64,000 bases of DNA from Paracoccus sp. PAMC 22219 (GCF_000787695.1 NZ_BBPH01000001.1:62001-126000), one strand, 5' to 3'. Shown: positions 46,007-57,800, numbered from the stretch's first letter. Notes: a model not told the origin generated them from the letters alone. A program made the numbers and translations.

Positions 46007-47127
46007 TCGGCGTTGGCCTCGGCGCGGCTTTTTCCGGCGACGTCCAGCGCCAGCGTCGCGGCCATGAAGCGGTCCAGATCGCCGTCCAGCACGCCTTGGG
46101 TGTCGCTGGTCTCCTCGCTGGTGCGTAGATCCTTGACCATCTGATAGGGGTGCAGGACATAGCTGCGGATCTGGTTGCCCCAGCCCGCATCGCCCTTGGC
46201 GGCGTGCTGGGCGTTCACCTCCGCGTTGCGGCGGTCCAGCTCCATCTGGTACAGGCGCGCCTTCAGCGCGGCCATGGCGTTGGCGCGGTTCTGGTGCTGG
46301 GACTTTTCCGACGACGTGACGACGATGTTGGTCGGCAGGTGGGTGATCCGCACGGCCGAATCCGTGGTGTTGACGTGCTGCCCGCCCGCGCCCGACGACC
46401 GATAGGTGTCGATGCGGATGTCGCGGTCTGGGATGTCGATCTCGATGTTGTCGTCGACCACCGGATAGACCCAGACGCTGCTGAACGACGTGTGCCGCCG
46501 CGCAGCGCTGTCATAGGGGCTGATGCGGACCAGCCGGTGCACGCCCGATTCCGATTTCAGCCAGCCATAGGCGTTGTGCCCGGTGATCTTGTATCCCGCG
46601 CTGCGGATGCCGGTCTCCTCGCCCTGCGTCTCTGACAGCAGCTCGACCTCGTATCCCTTCTTCTCGGCCCAACGCACGTACATGCGCGCCAGCATCGACG
46701 CCCAGTCGCAGCTTTCGGTGCCGCCCGCGCCCGCGTTGATCTCCAGGAAGGTGTCGTTCGCGTCGGCCTCACCGTTCAGCAGGGCCTCCAGCTCCTTCTG
46801 GGCGGCCATCTTGGCCAGCGCCTTGAGGTTGCCCTCGGCCTCGGTCACCAGCTCGGCGTCGCCCTCCTCCTCGGCCAGCTCGACCATCTCGGCATTGGCC
46901 GACAGGTCGCCCTCGATCCGGCGATAGGTCTCGATGGCGTCCGACAGGGACTGACGCTCGCGCATCAGCTTCTGCGCGCGGGCGGGGTCAGACCACAGGT
47001 CGCCATCCTCGATCATGGCGTTCATCTCTTCCAGGCGATGCGGCGCGGTGGTCCAGTCCAGGCGCTGGCCCAGCAGGGTCAGGGAACGGCGGATGGCCTC
47101 GATGTTGGACTGCGTCTCGGCGCGCAT
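46003..47127 (-). CDS. prfB: Peptide chain release factor 2
   Basis: A 374-residue release factor for UGA/UAA stops. The GGQ motif is in [17 protein letters not shown]. The stop-recognition segment is [16 protein letters not shown], with SPY in place of the SPF seen in E. coli. The gene reads in one frame from ATG 47125-47127 with no in-frame UGA, so the programmed +1 frameshift known from many prfB genes is absent. It precedes the aldo/keto reductase and follows mrcA. Confidence 0.95.
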   Translation of the reverse strand: MRAETQSNIEAIRRSLTLLGQRLDWTTAPHRLEEMNAMIEDGDLWSDPARAQKLMRERQSLSDAIETYRRIEGDLSANAEMVELAEEEGDAELVTEAEGNLKALAKMAAQKELEALLNGEADANDTFLEINAGAGGTESCDWASMLARMYVRWAEKKGYEVELLSETQGEETGIRSAGYKITGHNAYGWLKSESGVHRLVRISPYDSAARRHTSFSSVWVYPVVDDNIEIDIPDRDIRIDTYRSSGAGGQHVNTTDSAVRITHLPTNIVVTSSEKSQHQNRANAMAALKARLYQMELDRRNAEVNAQHAAKGDAGWGNQIRSYVLHPYQMVKDLRTSEETSDTQGVLDGDLDRFMAATLALDVAGKSRAEANAE

Positions 47128-47261
47128 GGGCGGATTCCTTCGGTCAGGCGTCAGGTCCGGGGTGATACCGCGAAGGCCGACCTTGGGCAAGACCGGCGCA
47201 ACGGCGCGACACGACCCCCGCGCGATGCGCGCAACGGTTTAGGACGCCCCATCGTCACAGC

Positions 47262-47313
47262 GGAGGGCGGGGGGTGCGGGGGGCAGCAGGCCCCCCGCCG
47301 TCGCGGGACGCAA
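47262..47313 (-). repeat. 3'-end GC hairpin element, copy 3
   Basis: Reading away from the mrcA stop (minus strand): leader GCGTCCCGCGACGGC (47311 downward), a G6 arm (47296-47291), a 7-nt loop, a C6 arm (47283-47278), then GCACCCCCC. Leader plus first arm are identical to copy 1. It begins about 16 nt past the mrcA stop, in the 200-bp mrcA-prfB gap. Confidence 0.8.
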
Positions 47314-47327
47314 CGAACCGTCCGGCC

Positions 47328-49871
47328 TCAGTACAGCCCGCCCGAAGACATGGTGCCGAAATCGGTCCGCCCCGGAATGACCCGCCGTTCCCCGGTCGAG
47401 GTCGTGATCGACTGCCCGCCGCCGCTCGCCCCGGCCTCCCACGGCAAAATCACCACCTCGTCGCCAAAGCCGGACACGACATAAGGCGCCAGCCAGTCGG
47501 GATCGGTACCGTCGCGGAAATACTCGGCGATCACGTTCGGGCCGCTGGCAGTGTCGGGCAGGCGCTGGCCGGTCACGCGGTCGATCTTGACCCAATAGCC
47601 GCCGGGCGGAACGGTGAACTCGGTCCCGCCATACTCGGCCACGGCCTCGCGCATGAAGGCGTTGAAGACCGGAACGCACAGCGTGCCGCCAAAGGCACGC
47701 TCGCCCAGGGACCGCGGCTGGTCATAGCCCAGATAGCAGCCCGCCACGATGTTGCTGGAATAGCCGATGAACCACACGTCCTTGGCGTCGTTGGTCGTGC
47801 CGGTCTTGCCCGCGATCGGCACGGGCAGATCGACGCCCGACGCGGACCCGCGCTCGACCGCGCCTTCCAGCATCGAGGTCAGCTGATAGGCCGTCACCGC
47901 ATCCATCACCCGCTCTCGGTTGCTGTCGATCACCGGCGCCTGACCGGCGGGCATGGCCTGCATGGCGCAGGTCTCGCAGACGCGCTGGTCGTGGCGATAG
48001 ACGGTGCGCCCACGGCGGTCCTGCACGCGGTCGACCAGCGTGGGCTCCACGCGTTCGCCGCCATTGGCGAACATCGCATAGGCGGCGACCATCTTGAACA
48101 GCGTCGTCTCCTGCGCGCCAAGCGCGTTGGCCAGGAACGGCGACAGCGCGTCATAGACGCCGAAATCCTCGGCATAGCGGGCCACCTGCTCCATGCCGAT
48201 GTCGTCGGCGATGCGGATGGTCATCAGGTTGCGGGACTGTTCGATCCCGGTGCGCAACGGCGTCGGTCCGTAATGGCGCCCTGACGAGTTCTGCGGCTCC
48301 CACAGGCCCTGGGGCGTGTTGATGCGGATCGGCTCGTCCACGACGATGGTCGCGGGGGTATAGTTGTTGTCCAGCGCCGCCGCATAGACGAAGGGCTTGA
48401 ACGCCGACCCCGGCTGGCGCTGCGCCTGCGTCGCCCGGTTGAACACGCTGCTTTCGTAGGAAAACCCACCCTGCATCGCCAGCACGCGGCCGGTGTTCAC
48501 GTCCATCGCCATGAAGCCGCCCTGAACCTCGGGCACCTGACGCAGGCTCCAGCGCGTGAAATCGGCGCCGTCCATCATCGCGCGGACCAGCACCACGTCG
48601 CCCACCCGCACCAGATCGCCCGCCACCTGCGCGCGGTCGCCCAGGGTGCCCGTGTCGCGGTCCAGGGGCCGCGCCCATTGTACGTCGGACGCAGGCACCC
48701 AGTGGCCGTCGCCGTCCTCCTCGATCCCCTCGATGCCGATGCGGGCATCCGACGCGCCAACCTCCAGCACCACCGCCGGGTGCCAGCCAGGAATGTCGCG
48801 CGGCAGGCGCAGGTCCCACAGCGCGCCGCGCCAGCTGGCCTCGTCGGTCAGCAGCCCGGCGTCGATCACCTCTCCGGTGCCGCGCCAGACGCCGCGGTTG
48901 CGGTCGTAATCCTCAAGCGCTGTCTGCAACGCGCTGGCCGCCTCCGACTGCAGGTCGGGATCGACGGTCGCGCGGATGGTCAGGCCACCGCCAAAGAACT
49001 CCTCCTGGCCGAATTCCAGGCTCAGCTGGCGGCGGATCTCGTCGGTGAAATAGTCGCGCGGCGGCAGCGCGCGGCGGAACGACGGATAGTCGCCGTTCTG
49101 CACCGACCGCAGCGGCAGCATGGCCTCGGCCTCATAGGTGGCCTCGTCGATGAACCCGTTCTGCCACATCTCGCGCAGGACATAGTTGCGCCGCTCGGTC
49201 ACGCGCTCCTTGGCGGTAACGGGGTGATAGCGGCCGGGCGCCTGCGGCATGGCGGCCAGCATCGCGGCCTCGTGCGGGGCCAGTTCGGTCAGCGACTTGT
49301 TGAAATAGGTCTGCGAGGCCGCCGCGATGCCAAAGCTGTTCTGGCCCAGGAAGATCTCGTTCAGGTACAGCTCCAAGATCTGATCCTTGGACAGGCTGCG
49401 TTCCAGCCGCGCGGCCAGGATCAGCTCCTTGACCTTGCGTTCGACGCTGCGGTCGCTGGACAGAAGAAAGTTCTTCATCACCTGCTGGGTGATGGTGGAC
49501 GCCCCGCGCACGCTGGACCCGCCCGTGGCCGCCGCCTCGAAGGCCGCCGACAGGATGCCCCGGATGTCATATCCCGGATGGCTGTAGAAGTTCTTGTCCT
49601 CGGCGCTGATGAAGGCCTGCTTGATCAGGTCTGGCACCTCGTCGATGGGCACGAAGATGCGGCGTTCCTCGGCGAATTCGTCGATCAGCTGGCCTTCGGC
49701 GGAATAGATGCGGCTGATCGTCTTGGGCGAATACTGGGCCAGCGTCTCGTGGCTGGGCAGGTCGCGCGAATAGATCCAGAAAATGCCGCCGATGGTCAGC
49801 GCCGCAAAGAACACCCCCGTGACCACCCAGGAAAAGATCGCACCGAAGAAAGACAGGATGGGTCGCAGCAC
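47328..49871 (-). CDS. mrcA: Penicillin-binding protein 1A
   Basis: An 847-residue bifunctional peptidoglycan synthase. One N-terminal transmembrane segment (about 8-30). The glycosyltransferase domain (about 55-230) shows FISAEDKNFYSHPGYD (catalytic Glu), GASTITQQVMKNF and ELYLNEIFLGQNSFG. The transpeptidase domain has the active-site serine in QPGSAFKPFVYAAAL, the SRN motif in GIEQSRNLMTI and GKTGTTNDAKD. Length fits class A PBPs of alphaproteobacteria. A 75-bp gap separates it from the amiC-like gene upstream. Confidence 0.96.
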   Translation of the reverse strand: MLRPILSFFGAIFSWVVTGVFFAALTIGGIFWIYSRDLPSHETLAQYSPKTISRIYSAEGQLIDEFAEERRIFVPIDEVPDLIKQAFISAEDKNFYSHPGYDIRGILSAAFEAAATGGSSVRGASTITQQVMKNFLLSSDRSVERKVKELILAARLERSLSKDQILELYLNEIFLGQNSFGIAAASQTYFNKSLTELAPHEAAMLAAMPQAPGRYHPVTAKERVTERRNYVLREMWQNGFIDEATYEAEAMLPLRSVQNGDYPSFRRALPPRDYFTDEIRRQLSLEFGQEEFFGGGLTIRATVDPDLQSEAASALQTALEDYDRNRGVWRGTGEVIDAGLLTDEASWRGALWDLRLPRDIPGWHPAVVLEVGASDARIGIEGIEEDGDGHWVPASDVQWARPLDRDTGTLGDRAQVAGDLVRVGDVVLVRAMMDGADFTRWSLRQVPEVQGGFMAMDVNTGRVLAMQGGFSYESSVFNRATQAQRQPGSAFKPFVYAAALDNNYTPATIVVDEPIRINTPQGLWEPQNSSGRHYGPTPLRTGIEQSRNLMTIRIADDIGMEQVARYAEDFGVYDALSPFLANALGAQETTLFKMVAAYAMFANGGERVEPTLVDRVQDRRGRTVYRHDQRVCETCAMQAMPAGQAPVIDSNRERVMDAVTAYQLTSMLEGAVERGSASGVDLPVPIAGKTGTTNDAKDVWFIGYSSNIVAGCYLGYDQPRSLGERAFGGTLCVPVFNAFMREAVAEYGGTEFTVPPGGYWVKIDRVTGQRLPDTASGPNVIAEYFRDGTDPDWLAPYVVSGFGDEVVILPWEAGASGGGQSITTSTGERRVIPGRTDFGTMSSGGLY

Positions 49872-49946
49872 GGGGTCAGCCTTTGTCGGGGTTTCGCCGC
49901 GTCTATAGCGACCACCGGCCCCCCGGTCAAAGCAACACTGGGTGTA

Positions 49947-51154
49947 TCAGTGACGAAGCAGGCCCGCGCGCGCCTGTTCGTCGCGCCACCAGCCGGTCGT
50001 GGCCTCGGCGACCGCCTCGACCATGCGGGCGCGCCAGTCGGGATCGGTCAGGTTCGCCAGATCAGTCTGGTCCGAGATGAACCCCAGCTCCAGCAGGACG
50101 GAGGCGATGTCCGGCGATTTCAGCACCGAAAACGCCGCCCCCTGCACCGGGCGCCGTGCAGCCCGATCCCGCGCAGCGCCATGCGCGATGTCAGCAGCCG
50201 GGCAAAGGCCTCGGACCGGGGCTGGGTGTCGGTGCGGGCGAAATCCATCAGCACGGTCGCCAGCGCATCGTCGTGGCCGCGCAGGTCCATCCCCGCCAGC
50301 AGGTCGTCGCGCTGGTGCCGCATCGTCAGCTGCTGGGCCGCCCGCGTGTCGGACGAACTGTTCCAGACATAGACCGTGGCCCCCGCCGCCTGCCCCTGCG
50401 GCAGCGCGTCGGCATGCAGCGACAGCAGCAGATGCGACCCGGATTGCCGGGCGGCGGTCATCCGGTCCTCCAGCTTGACATAGACGTCGCTGTCGCGGGT
50501 CATCGTCACCGTCACGCCCCGCGCCTGCAGGGCCGTGCGCAGCTCCTGCGCGAATGTCAGGACCAGTTCGGCCTCGGTATCGGACCCCGCCTGCGCGCCG
50601 GGATCAAAGCCGCCGTGACCGGGGTCCAGCGTCACCGTCAGCCCCGGCGCAGTCGGCGGCGGCGGCAGTTCGGCCGGATCGGGCAGGTTGCGCAGCGCGG
50701 CCGCGGCCGACGGGCGGGGGGCGAAATCCTCGATCGCGACGGGGTTCAGGGTGATGCGCAGCCGCGCCTCGGCGCCCTGGGTGCGCATCCCCGCCTGCGC
50801 CACGCGATAGGGGCCGGGCAGCTCGATCACCAGCCGCGACCAGCCGTGCCGAAAACTGCCCCACCGGATCGCGGGCGCCAGGTCCTGTCCGAACAGGTCG
50901 GCGGGATTGCGGCCCGCCAGATCGACGCCCTTCAGGTCCACGACCAGCCGCGCGGGTTCCCCCACCAGAAAGGCCCGCCATTGCACGGGACGATCCAGCG
51001 CCAGCGACAGGTCCAGCGGCTGCGGGCCGAACGCGCGGTGCCACCAGCCCTGCGGCGCCTGCGTCAGGGCCGATCCGCCCAGAATCAGCCGTGCCGGGTC
51101 CTGGGCGTGAACCGGACCCGCCAGCAGCAGCAGGATCAGCAGCAAAAGCCTCAT
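49947..51154 (-). pseudogene. amiC: AmiC-type N-acetylmuramoyl-L-alanine amidase, frameshifted near the C-terminus
   Basis: A periplasmic amidase of about 402 residues that splits septal peptidoglycan. A Sec signal (MRLLLLILLLLAGPVHAQ) and an AMIN domain (about 25-130) precede the Amidase_3 domain: LDPGHGGFDPGA (zinc His), the Glu in TEAELVLTFA and LLLSLHADA (zinc His). The frame breaks after GIGLHGA; VQGAAFSVLKSPDIASVLLE with the catalytic Glu region LELGFIS continues in the next frame to 49947. One base missing in the G/C run at about 50149-50152 explains it (span 3n+2). It overlaps the upstream aminotransferase by 4 nt. Confidence 0.88.
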
Positions 51155-52287
51155 CTGGCCGCCATGAAGGCCGTCAGGCGGGCCAGGCCCTCGGCGATGT
51201 CCGCCGTCGCGCGGGCATAGGAAAACCGCAGCGTGCGCGACCCGCGATCGGGGTCGAAATCCAGACCCGGCGTGACCGCGACGCCCGCCTTGTCCAGGAT
51301 CTCGGCGGCAAAGGCCACGGAATCGTCGGTCAGGTGCGACACGTCGGCATAGATGTAGAACGCCCCCTCGGGCGGTGCGATGCGGTCGAACCCTGCGCGC
51401 GGCAGGCCCTCCAGCATCAGGCGGCGGTTCTCGGCATAGACGGTACGGTTGGCCTCGGCCTCGGGGATGCAATCCAGTGCGGCCAGTGCCGCGACCTGGC
51501 TGGCATGGGGCGGACAGATGAACAGGTTCTGCGCGAGCCGTTCCACCGTGCGGACCATGTCCGGGGGCACGACCATCCAGCCGACCCGCCATCCGGTCAT
51601 GGAAAAGTATTTGCTGAAAGAGTTTACGACCAGAACCTCATCCGTCACCTCAAGTGCGGAATGACAGCGGTCGGCATAGGACAACCCGTGATAGATCTCG
51701 TCCGATATCACCGCCATGCCCCGCGCGGATGCCGCCTGCGTCAGCGCCGACAACTCCGGCACGGTCAGCACCGTCCCCGACGGATTGCCGGGCGACGCCA
51801 GGATCAGGCCCTGCACGTCGTCGGGCAGATCCTGCGGGCGCGGCTGATAGCGATCCTCGGGGCGCGTCGGGATACCGACCGGGGTCAGCGACATCGCGCG
51901 CAGGATCTGGCGATAGCTGGGATAGCCGGGATAGCCCATCGCCACCCGGTCCCCGGCGTCGAACAGCGCCGAAAACGCCAGGATGAACGCGCCGCTGCTG
52001 CCCGGCGTCACGACGACCCGCGCGGGGTCCAGATCGACCCCGTACCAGCGGCGGTACAGATCCGCGATTCCCTGCCGCAGCGCCGGCAGGCCCAGGGCCA
52101 CGGTATAGCCAAGCGGCTGTTCCAGCGCCTGCGCCAGCGCCTGTCGTGCGCCGAGGGGGGCGGGAGTGCCGGGCTGGCCGACCTCCATGTGGATGATGTG
52201 GCGGCCCGCGGCTTCGGCCCGGGCGGCCGCCTCCATCACGTCCATCACGATGAACGGGTCAACCTGTCCGCGCAGGGAGTGTCGCAT
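51151..52287 (-). CDS. Class I/II PLP-dependent aminotransferase
   Basis: A 378-residue fold-type I aminotransferase of the AspC/MalY-like group. Visible are the Asn in SPGNPSGTVL, Asp/Tyr in ISDEIYHGLSY, the Schiff-base lysine in VNSFSKYFSMTGWRVGW and the C-terminal arginine in RTLRFSYA that binds the substrate carboxylate. The amino-group donor and acceptor are not predictable. It is the first gene before the amiC-like amidase, with a 4-nt overlap, and is divergent from dsbA. Confidence 0.87.
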   Translation of the reverse strand: MRHSLRGQVDPFIVMDVMEAAARAEAAGRHIIHMEVGQPGTPAPLGARQALAQALEQPLGYTVALGLPALRQGIADLYRRWYGVDLDPARVVVTPGSSGAFILAFSALFDAGDRVAMGYPGYPSYRQILRAMSLTPVGIPTRPEDRYQPRPQDLPDDVQGLILASPGNPSGTVLTVPELSALTQAASARGMAVISDEIYHGLSYADRCHSALEVTDEVLVVNSFSKYFSMTGWRVGWMVVPPDMVRTVERLAQNLFICPPHASQVAALAALDCIPEAEANRTVYAENRRLMLEGLPRAGFDRIAPPEGAFYIYADVSHLTDDSVAFAAEILDKAGVAVTPGLDFDPDRGSRTLRFSYARATADIAEGLARLTAFMAAR

Positions 52288-52443
52288 TGGCTCGGCCTCA
52301 TTTTTGATCCGTGATAGCGCGGGACGGCGTCACGCTCCAGCCTTTAGGCACAGGTGATCCGTCACGCAGCCGTGTCGGGGGCGTTCTTGCCATCGCAGGC
52401 GCGTCGGTCCAAGCTGTGACCCACACCAGACCAAGGGATGCCC

Positions 52444-53196
52444 ATGACACGCCTGACCGCCGCCTTTTTCCTGGGGACCAGCCTGGCCCTGTCCGCGCCC
52501 GCGATGGCCTTCGACATCTCGGCCATGACCGACGATGAAAAGGCCGCCTTCGGCGAGGCCGTGCGCGGGTATCTGATGGAAAATCCGCAGGTTCTGATCG
52601 AATCGATCAACGTGCTGGAAAGCCAGCAGGCCCAGGATGCCGCACAGACCGACCTGCAGCTGGTGCAGGCCAACAGCGACGCGCTGTTCGCCGACGGCCA
52701 CAGCTGGATCGGCGGCAACCCCGAAGGCGATCTGACCATGGTCGAGTTCATCGACTATCGCTGCGGCGTCTGTCGCCAGTTCAACGCCGAGGTCTTCGAC
52801 GCCGTCGAGGAAGATGGCAACATCCGTCTGATCCTGAAGGAATTTCCTATTCTTGGCGAAGAAAGCGTGCTGTCCAGCCGCTTTGCGATTTCGGTCCACC
52901 AGATCGCCGGGGACGAGGCCTATCTGAAGGCGCATGACGCACTGATGGCGCTGCGCGCGCCCGCCACCCCAGAATCCCTGCGCGGCGTGGCCGAGGAGAT
53001 CGGCGTCGATGCGGATGCGATCATGGCGCATATGGACACCGACGCGGTGAACATGGTGCTGCAGAAGAACCAGGACTTGGGACAGACGATGGCGATCCAG
53101 GGGACGCCGACCTTCGTGATCGGCGACCAGATGCTGCGCGGCGTCCCGCGGGCGGGCGTGGCCGAAACCATCGCCCAGATCCGCGAAACCATGTGA
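52444..53196 (+). CDS. DsbA-family thiol-disulfide oxidoreductase
   Basis: A 250-residue periplasmic thioredoxin-fold protein. A Sec signal peptide (about 1-22, ending SAPAMA) is followed by a helical linker and the active site CGVC in FIDYRCGVCRQFN; the cis-proline is in IQGTPTFVIGD. The N-terminal extension of about 60 residues is seen in BdbD/DsbD-gamma-like and ScsC-type proteins. The second ATG (52444) has better spacing from AAGGG than the first (52438). Its stop abuts the convergent manC stop with no terminator between. Confidence 0.88.
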   Translation: MTRLTAAFFLGTSLALSAPAMAFDISAMTDDEKAAFGEAVRGYLMENPQVLIESINVLESQQAQDAAQTDLQLVQANSDALFADGHSWIGGNPEGDLTMVEFIDYRCGVCRQFNAEVFDAVEEDGNIRLILKEFPILGEESVLSSRFAISVHQIAGDEAYLKAHDALMALRAPATPESLRGVAEEIGVDADAIMAHMDTDAVNMVLQKNQDLGQTMAIQGTPTFVIGDQMLRGVPRAGVAETIAQIRETM

Positions 53197-54628
53197 TCAA
53201 TCGGCGCTGCTGCGGGAATAGACATCCTCGTACCGGATGATGTCGTCCTCTCCCAGATAGCTGCCGGTCTGCACCTCGATCAGGACCATCGGCACCTTGC
53301 CGGGGTTCTCCATCCGGTGGACGGCGCCCAAGGGGACATAGATCGACTGGTTCTCGGTCACCAGTGTCACGCTGTCGTCGACGGTGACGCGCGCGGTGCC
53401 CGACACCACGATCCAATGTTCCGACCGATGAACATGGCTTTGCAGCGACAAAGCCGCGCCTGGTTTCACCACGATGCGCTTGACCTGGAAGCGGTCGGCC
53501 AAGGCCAGCGTCTCGAACCAGCCCCAGGGGCGATGGTCGCGGGGAAACGCCTCGGCCTGCTTGGCGCGCTTGGCCTTCAGCGCGGACACGGCCAGCCGCA
53601 CGTCCTGCGCGCGGCTGCGGTCGGCCACAAGAACCGCGTCCGACGTCGCCACGACCATCACGTCGCGAAGCCCGATGCCCACGACCTTGAGATCGTCGCT
53701 GTCCGACCGCAGCAGCACGTCATGGCAATCGATCGCGGTCGAATTGGCATCCGTGACCACCCCGTGATCAGAGGGCGCATGGTCAAGCGCCTCGCGCCAG
53801 ACGGCGTCCCAGCCCCCCAGATCCGACCAGCGGCCGGAAAACCGCACCACCGTCAGGTTGTCGGCCTTTTCCATGACCGCATAGTCGATCGACTGATCCT
53901 CGACCCCCGCCCAGCGCCTTGGCCAGGCGCAGGAAACCCAGGTCCAGATGCGCTTGGTCCAGCGCCTGCTGGACCGGCTCAAGGTATGCGGGGGCATGGG
54001 CGAGGAACGCCTCGATCATGGTGCGCGCGCTGAACAGGAAGATGCCGGCGTTCCACAGATAGTTGCCCGCGGCCAGCATCTGGCCCGCACGGTCGGCATC
54101 GGGCTTTTCCACGAACCGCGCCAGGGGCTGCGGCCCCTCTCCGGCACCGGCCAGTTCCAGATAGCCATATCCCGTTTCAGGCCGGTCGGGGGTGATGCCG
54201 AAGGTCACGATGCGCCCCTGCACCGCTGCCTGCGCGCCTTGGGCCACGGTGGCGGCAAAGGCCTCCGCATCGGGGATCACGTGGTCGGACGGCGCCACCA
54301 GCACCAGCCCGTCGGGATTATCCGCGGCAACCATCAGCGCCGCCGCCAGGATCGCGGGCGCGGTGTTGCGGCCCATGGGTTCGATCACAATGCGACCGGC
54401 CGCGATGCCCGCCTGTTCCAGCTGTTCGGCCACGATGAAGCGGAAATCGGAATTGGTCATCACCACCGGCGCCGCGAATCCCGGCCCCGACAGCCGCCGG
54501 GCCGAGGCCTGGAACAGCGTCTCGTCCCCGGTCAGGGCGGCGAACTGCTTGGGAAAGCTTTTCCGGGACACGGGCCATAGCCGCGTGCCCGAACCGCCCG
54601 CCATCAGCACCGGTGTAATCATCGTCAT
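53197..54628 (-). pseudogene. manC: Mannose-1-phosphate guanylyltransferase/mannose-6-phosphate isomerase, frameshifted
   Basis: A bifunctional enzyme making GDP-mannose for exopolysaccharide or lipopolysaccharide. The N-terminal part has MAGGSGTRLWPVSRKSFPKQ, IEPMGRNTAPAI and GNYLWNAGIFLF. The frame then changes near 53910-53914; the second frame supplies QSIDYAVMEKADNL, FSGRWSDLGGWDAVW and the cupin isomerase domain (RPWGWFE, SLQSHVHRSEHWIVV). The span is 3n+1, so this case needs one base removed (a C in the run 53910-53912) or two added, unlike the others. The ATG at 54626-54628 follows AAGGGG. Confidence 0.9.
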
Positions 54629-54888
54629 CGCAAACCCCTTGGGCGAACCCCGCCCTGTCATCATTCCTGCCGGTTGCATCCGGCCCTCACCGCAGTCAAG
54701 GGCCAAGCGCCGCCAGCGTCAAGTCGCACCCCCGATATCGCCGCAAAGACCCCGCCCGCACGGGCACGGGGGGGCAGTCTTCGCGCGTCTTTGCGCGCTT
54801 GCTGCTGCGACGGGCCGTTCCGGCCGCCAAGGGCCGGGCCTGTCGATGGGGAAACGGCGCATGGGGTCGCCTTATTCCCCACCCATGC

Positions 54889-57800
54889 TCAACTGCAGCC
54901 GCTGGTGCCGCCGCAGGTGTTGCATTTCATGCAGGTGCCGTTGCGCACCAGCGTATAGTTGCCGCATTCGCCGCAGGGATCGCCCTCGTATCCCTGCATC
55001 CGGGCCTTGGCGCGCAGGTCCATCCCGGTGGCCATGCCGGTCGTGACGGCGGCCACCGACACGCCCGCCTGCAGCGCCATCAGGTCCTGCGGCATCCGCT
55101 TGCGCAGGTAACCCGCGCTGCTGATCTGCTTCAGCATGGTCAGCGACTTCAGCTCGGACGGCTGACTGGGCCGCCCCTCGTCCTCGCCGCCGCCCAGGTC
55201 GTCAAAGCTGGCGCCCGTGGGCACGACATGGGCCAGGTCGGTGCGGTCCAGATAGCTGACGGCCAGTTCGCGGAACACATAGTCCAGGATCGAGGTCGCG
55301 TTCTTGATGCTGTCATTCCCCTGCACCATCCCCGCCGGTTCGAACCGGGTAAAGGTGAAGGCGTCCACGAACTCCTCCAGCGGCACGCCGTATTGCAGGC
55401 CCACCGACACGGCGATGGCGAAATTGTTCATCATCGCCCGGAAGCCCGCGCCTTCCTTGTGCATGTCGATGAAGATCTCGCCCAGCTTGCCGTCGTCATA
55501 TTCGCCGGTGCGCAGATAGACCTTGTGCCCGCCGACGATGGCCTTCTGGGTGTACCCCTTGCGGCGCTGCGGCAGCTTTTCGCGGTTCGACCGCACGATC
55601 TCCTTGACGATGACGCGCTCGACGATCCGCTCGGCCAGGACGCGGGCCTTGTCGTGGGTGGACCCGTGGGCCAGGACCTCCTCGGCCTCCTCGTCGTCGT
55701 CGATCAGCGCGCTGGCCAGCGGCTGGCTCAGCTTGGACCCGTCGCGATAGAGGGCGTTGGCCTTGATCCCCAGGCTGTGCGACAGCTCGTACGCCGCCAG
55801 CGTGTCGGCGATGGTCGCGCTGGAGGGCATGTTGATCGTCTTGCTGATCGCCCCCGAGATGAAGCTTTGCGCCGCCGCCATCATGTGGATGTGGCTTTCC
55901 ACCGACAGATAGCGCGTCCCGGTCTTGCCGCAGGCATTCGCGCAGTCGAACACCGACAGGTGTTCGGCCTTCAGATGCGGCGCGCCTTCCAGCGTCATCG
56001 TCCCGCAGACATGGTCGTTGGCCGCGTCGATCTGCGCCTTGCTGAAGCCCAGGTGGCGCAGCAGGTCAAAGGTCGGGTCCGACAGCTTGTCCGCCGGGAT
56101 GCCCAGAGTGCCGCGGCAGAAATCCTCTCCCAACGTCCACTGGTTGAAGACAAAGCGGATGTCGAAGGCCGACGGCAGCGCGCCTTCGACCTTGGCGATC
56201 TCGGTGGCGCCAAAGCCGTGACCGGCAAGCGACGCATGGTTGATGCCGGGGCAGTTGCCCAAGGTGGCGTGGCCCACGGCGTGGCCCACGATCTCCTCGA
56301 TCTGGGCGGGGCGATAGCCCAGCTTTTCCAGCGCCGCGGGGACCGACTGGTTGATGATCTTGAAATAGCCGCCGCCCGCCAGCTTCTTGAACTTGACCAG
56401 CGCGAAATCCGGCTCGATGCCCGTGGTGTCGCAATCCATGACCAGGCCGATCGTGCCGGTGGGCGCGATGACCGTGGTCTGGGCGTTACGGAAGCCATGC
56501 GCCTGACCCAAAGCCAGCGCCTCGTCCCAAGCCGCGCGGGCCAGGTCGACCAAGGCGGCGTCGGGACAGTTCGCGGCGTCCAGCGCCACGGGGGCGACGT
56601 TCACGCCCTCGCACGCCGTGCCATGCGCGGCGGCACGGTGGTTGCGGATGACGCGCAGCATGTGGCCGGCGTTGCGGGCATAGCCGGGGAAGGCGCCCAG
56701 TTCGGCGGCCATCAGCGCGCTGGTCGCATAGGCGGTGCCGGTCATGATCGCCGACAGCGCCCCGCAGATCGCGCGGCCCTGATCGCTGTCATAGCCCAGA
56801 CCCATGTTCATCAGCAGACCGCCGATATTGGCGTATCCCAGCCCAAGCGTGCGGAAATCATAGCTGCGCTGCGCGATTTCCTTGGACGGGAACTGCGCCA
56901 TCAGCACGCTGATCTCCAGCGTGACGGTCCACAACCGGCTGGCATGGACATAGGCGTCGGCATCGAACCGTCCGTCGGTCCAGAAGGTCAGCAGGTTCAT
57001 GGACGCCAGGTTGCAGGCGGTGTCGTCCAGGAACATGTATTCGCTGCACGGGTTCGACCCCCGGATCGCCCCGTCCTCGGGGCAGGTGTGCCAGGCGTTG
57101 ACCGTGTCGTGGAACTGGATGCCCGGATCGGCGCAGGCCCAGGCCGCGTGGCCGATCTGGTCCCACAGATCGCGCGCCGACACGGTCTTGGCGACCTTGC
57201 CGTCGGTGCGGCGGATCAGCTCCCACGGGGCATCCTCGCGCACGGCGCGCAGGAAGGCGTCCGTCACCCGGACCGAGTTGTTCGAGTTCTGGCCCGACAC
57301 CGACACATAGGCCTCGGAATCCCAGTCCGTGTCATAGGTCGGGAATCCGATGCTGTCGAAGCCCTGCCGCGCATATTGCAGCACGCGGTTCACATAGGTT
57401 TCGGGGATCATCGCCCGCTTGGCGCTGCGGATCGCGGCCTTCAGCGCGTCGTTCCGGGCCGGATCGGCCTCTCCACCACCGTTGCGGATCGCGGCAAAGA
57501 TGCCGTTCAGCTCGCGTTCGTGCAGCTTGGACCCGGCCACCAGGGACGCGACCTTCTGCTCCTCGATCACCTTCCAGTTCACGAAGGCTTCGATGTCGGG
57601 ATGGTCCATGTCGCAGATGACCATCTTGGCCGCGCGGCGCGTGGTGCCGCCCGACTTGATCGCGCCCGCAGCCCGGTCGCCGATCTTCAGGAACCCCATC
57701 AGGCCCGACGACTTGCCGCCGCCGGACAGCTTTTCCCCCTCGCCGCGCAGCGACGAGAAGTTGGTGCCGGTGCCGCTGCCATACTTGAACAGGCGCGCCT

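Noticed and set aside
46003-47127. Programmed +1 frameshift in prfB
   Set aside because: The gene reads in one frame from ATG to stop with no in-frame UGA near codon 26.
53196-53197. Missing terminator between convergent dsbA-like and manC genes as a sign of a fusion or rearrangement
   Set aside because: Both proteins end at natural family lengths; abutting convergent stops are common in compact genomes.
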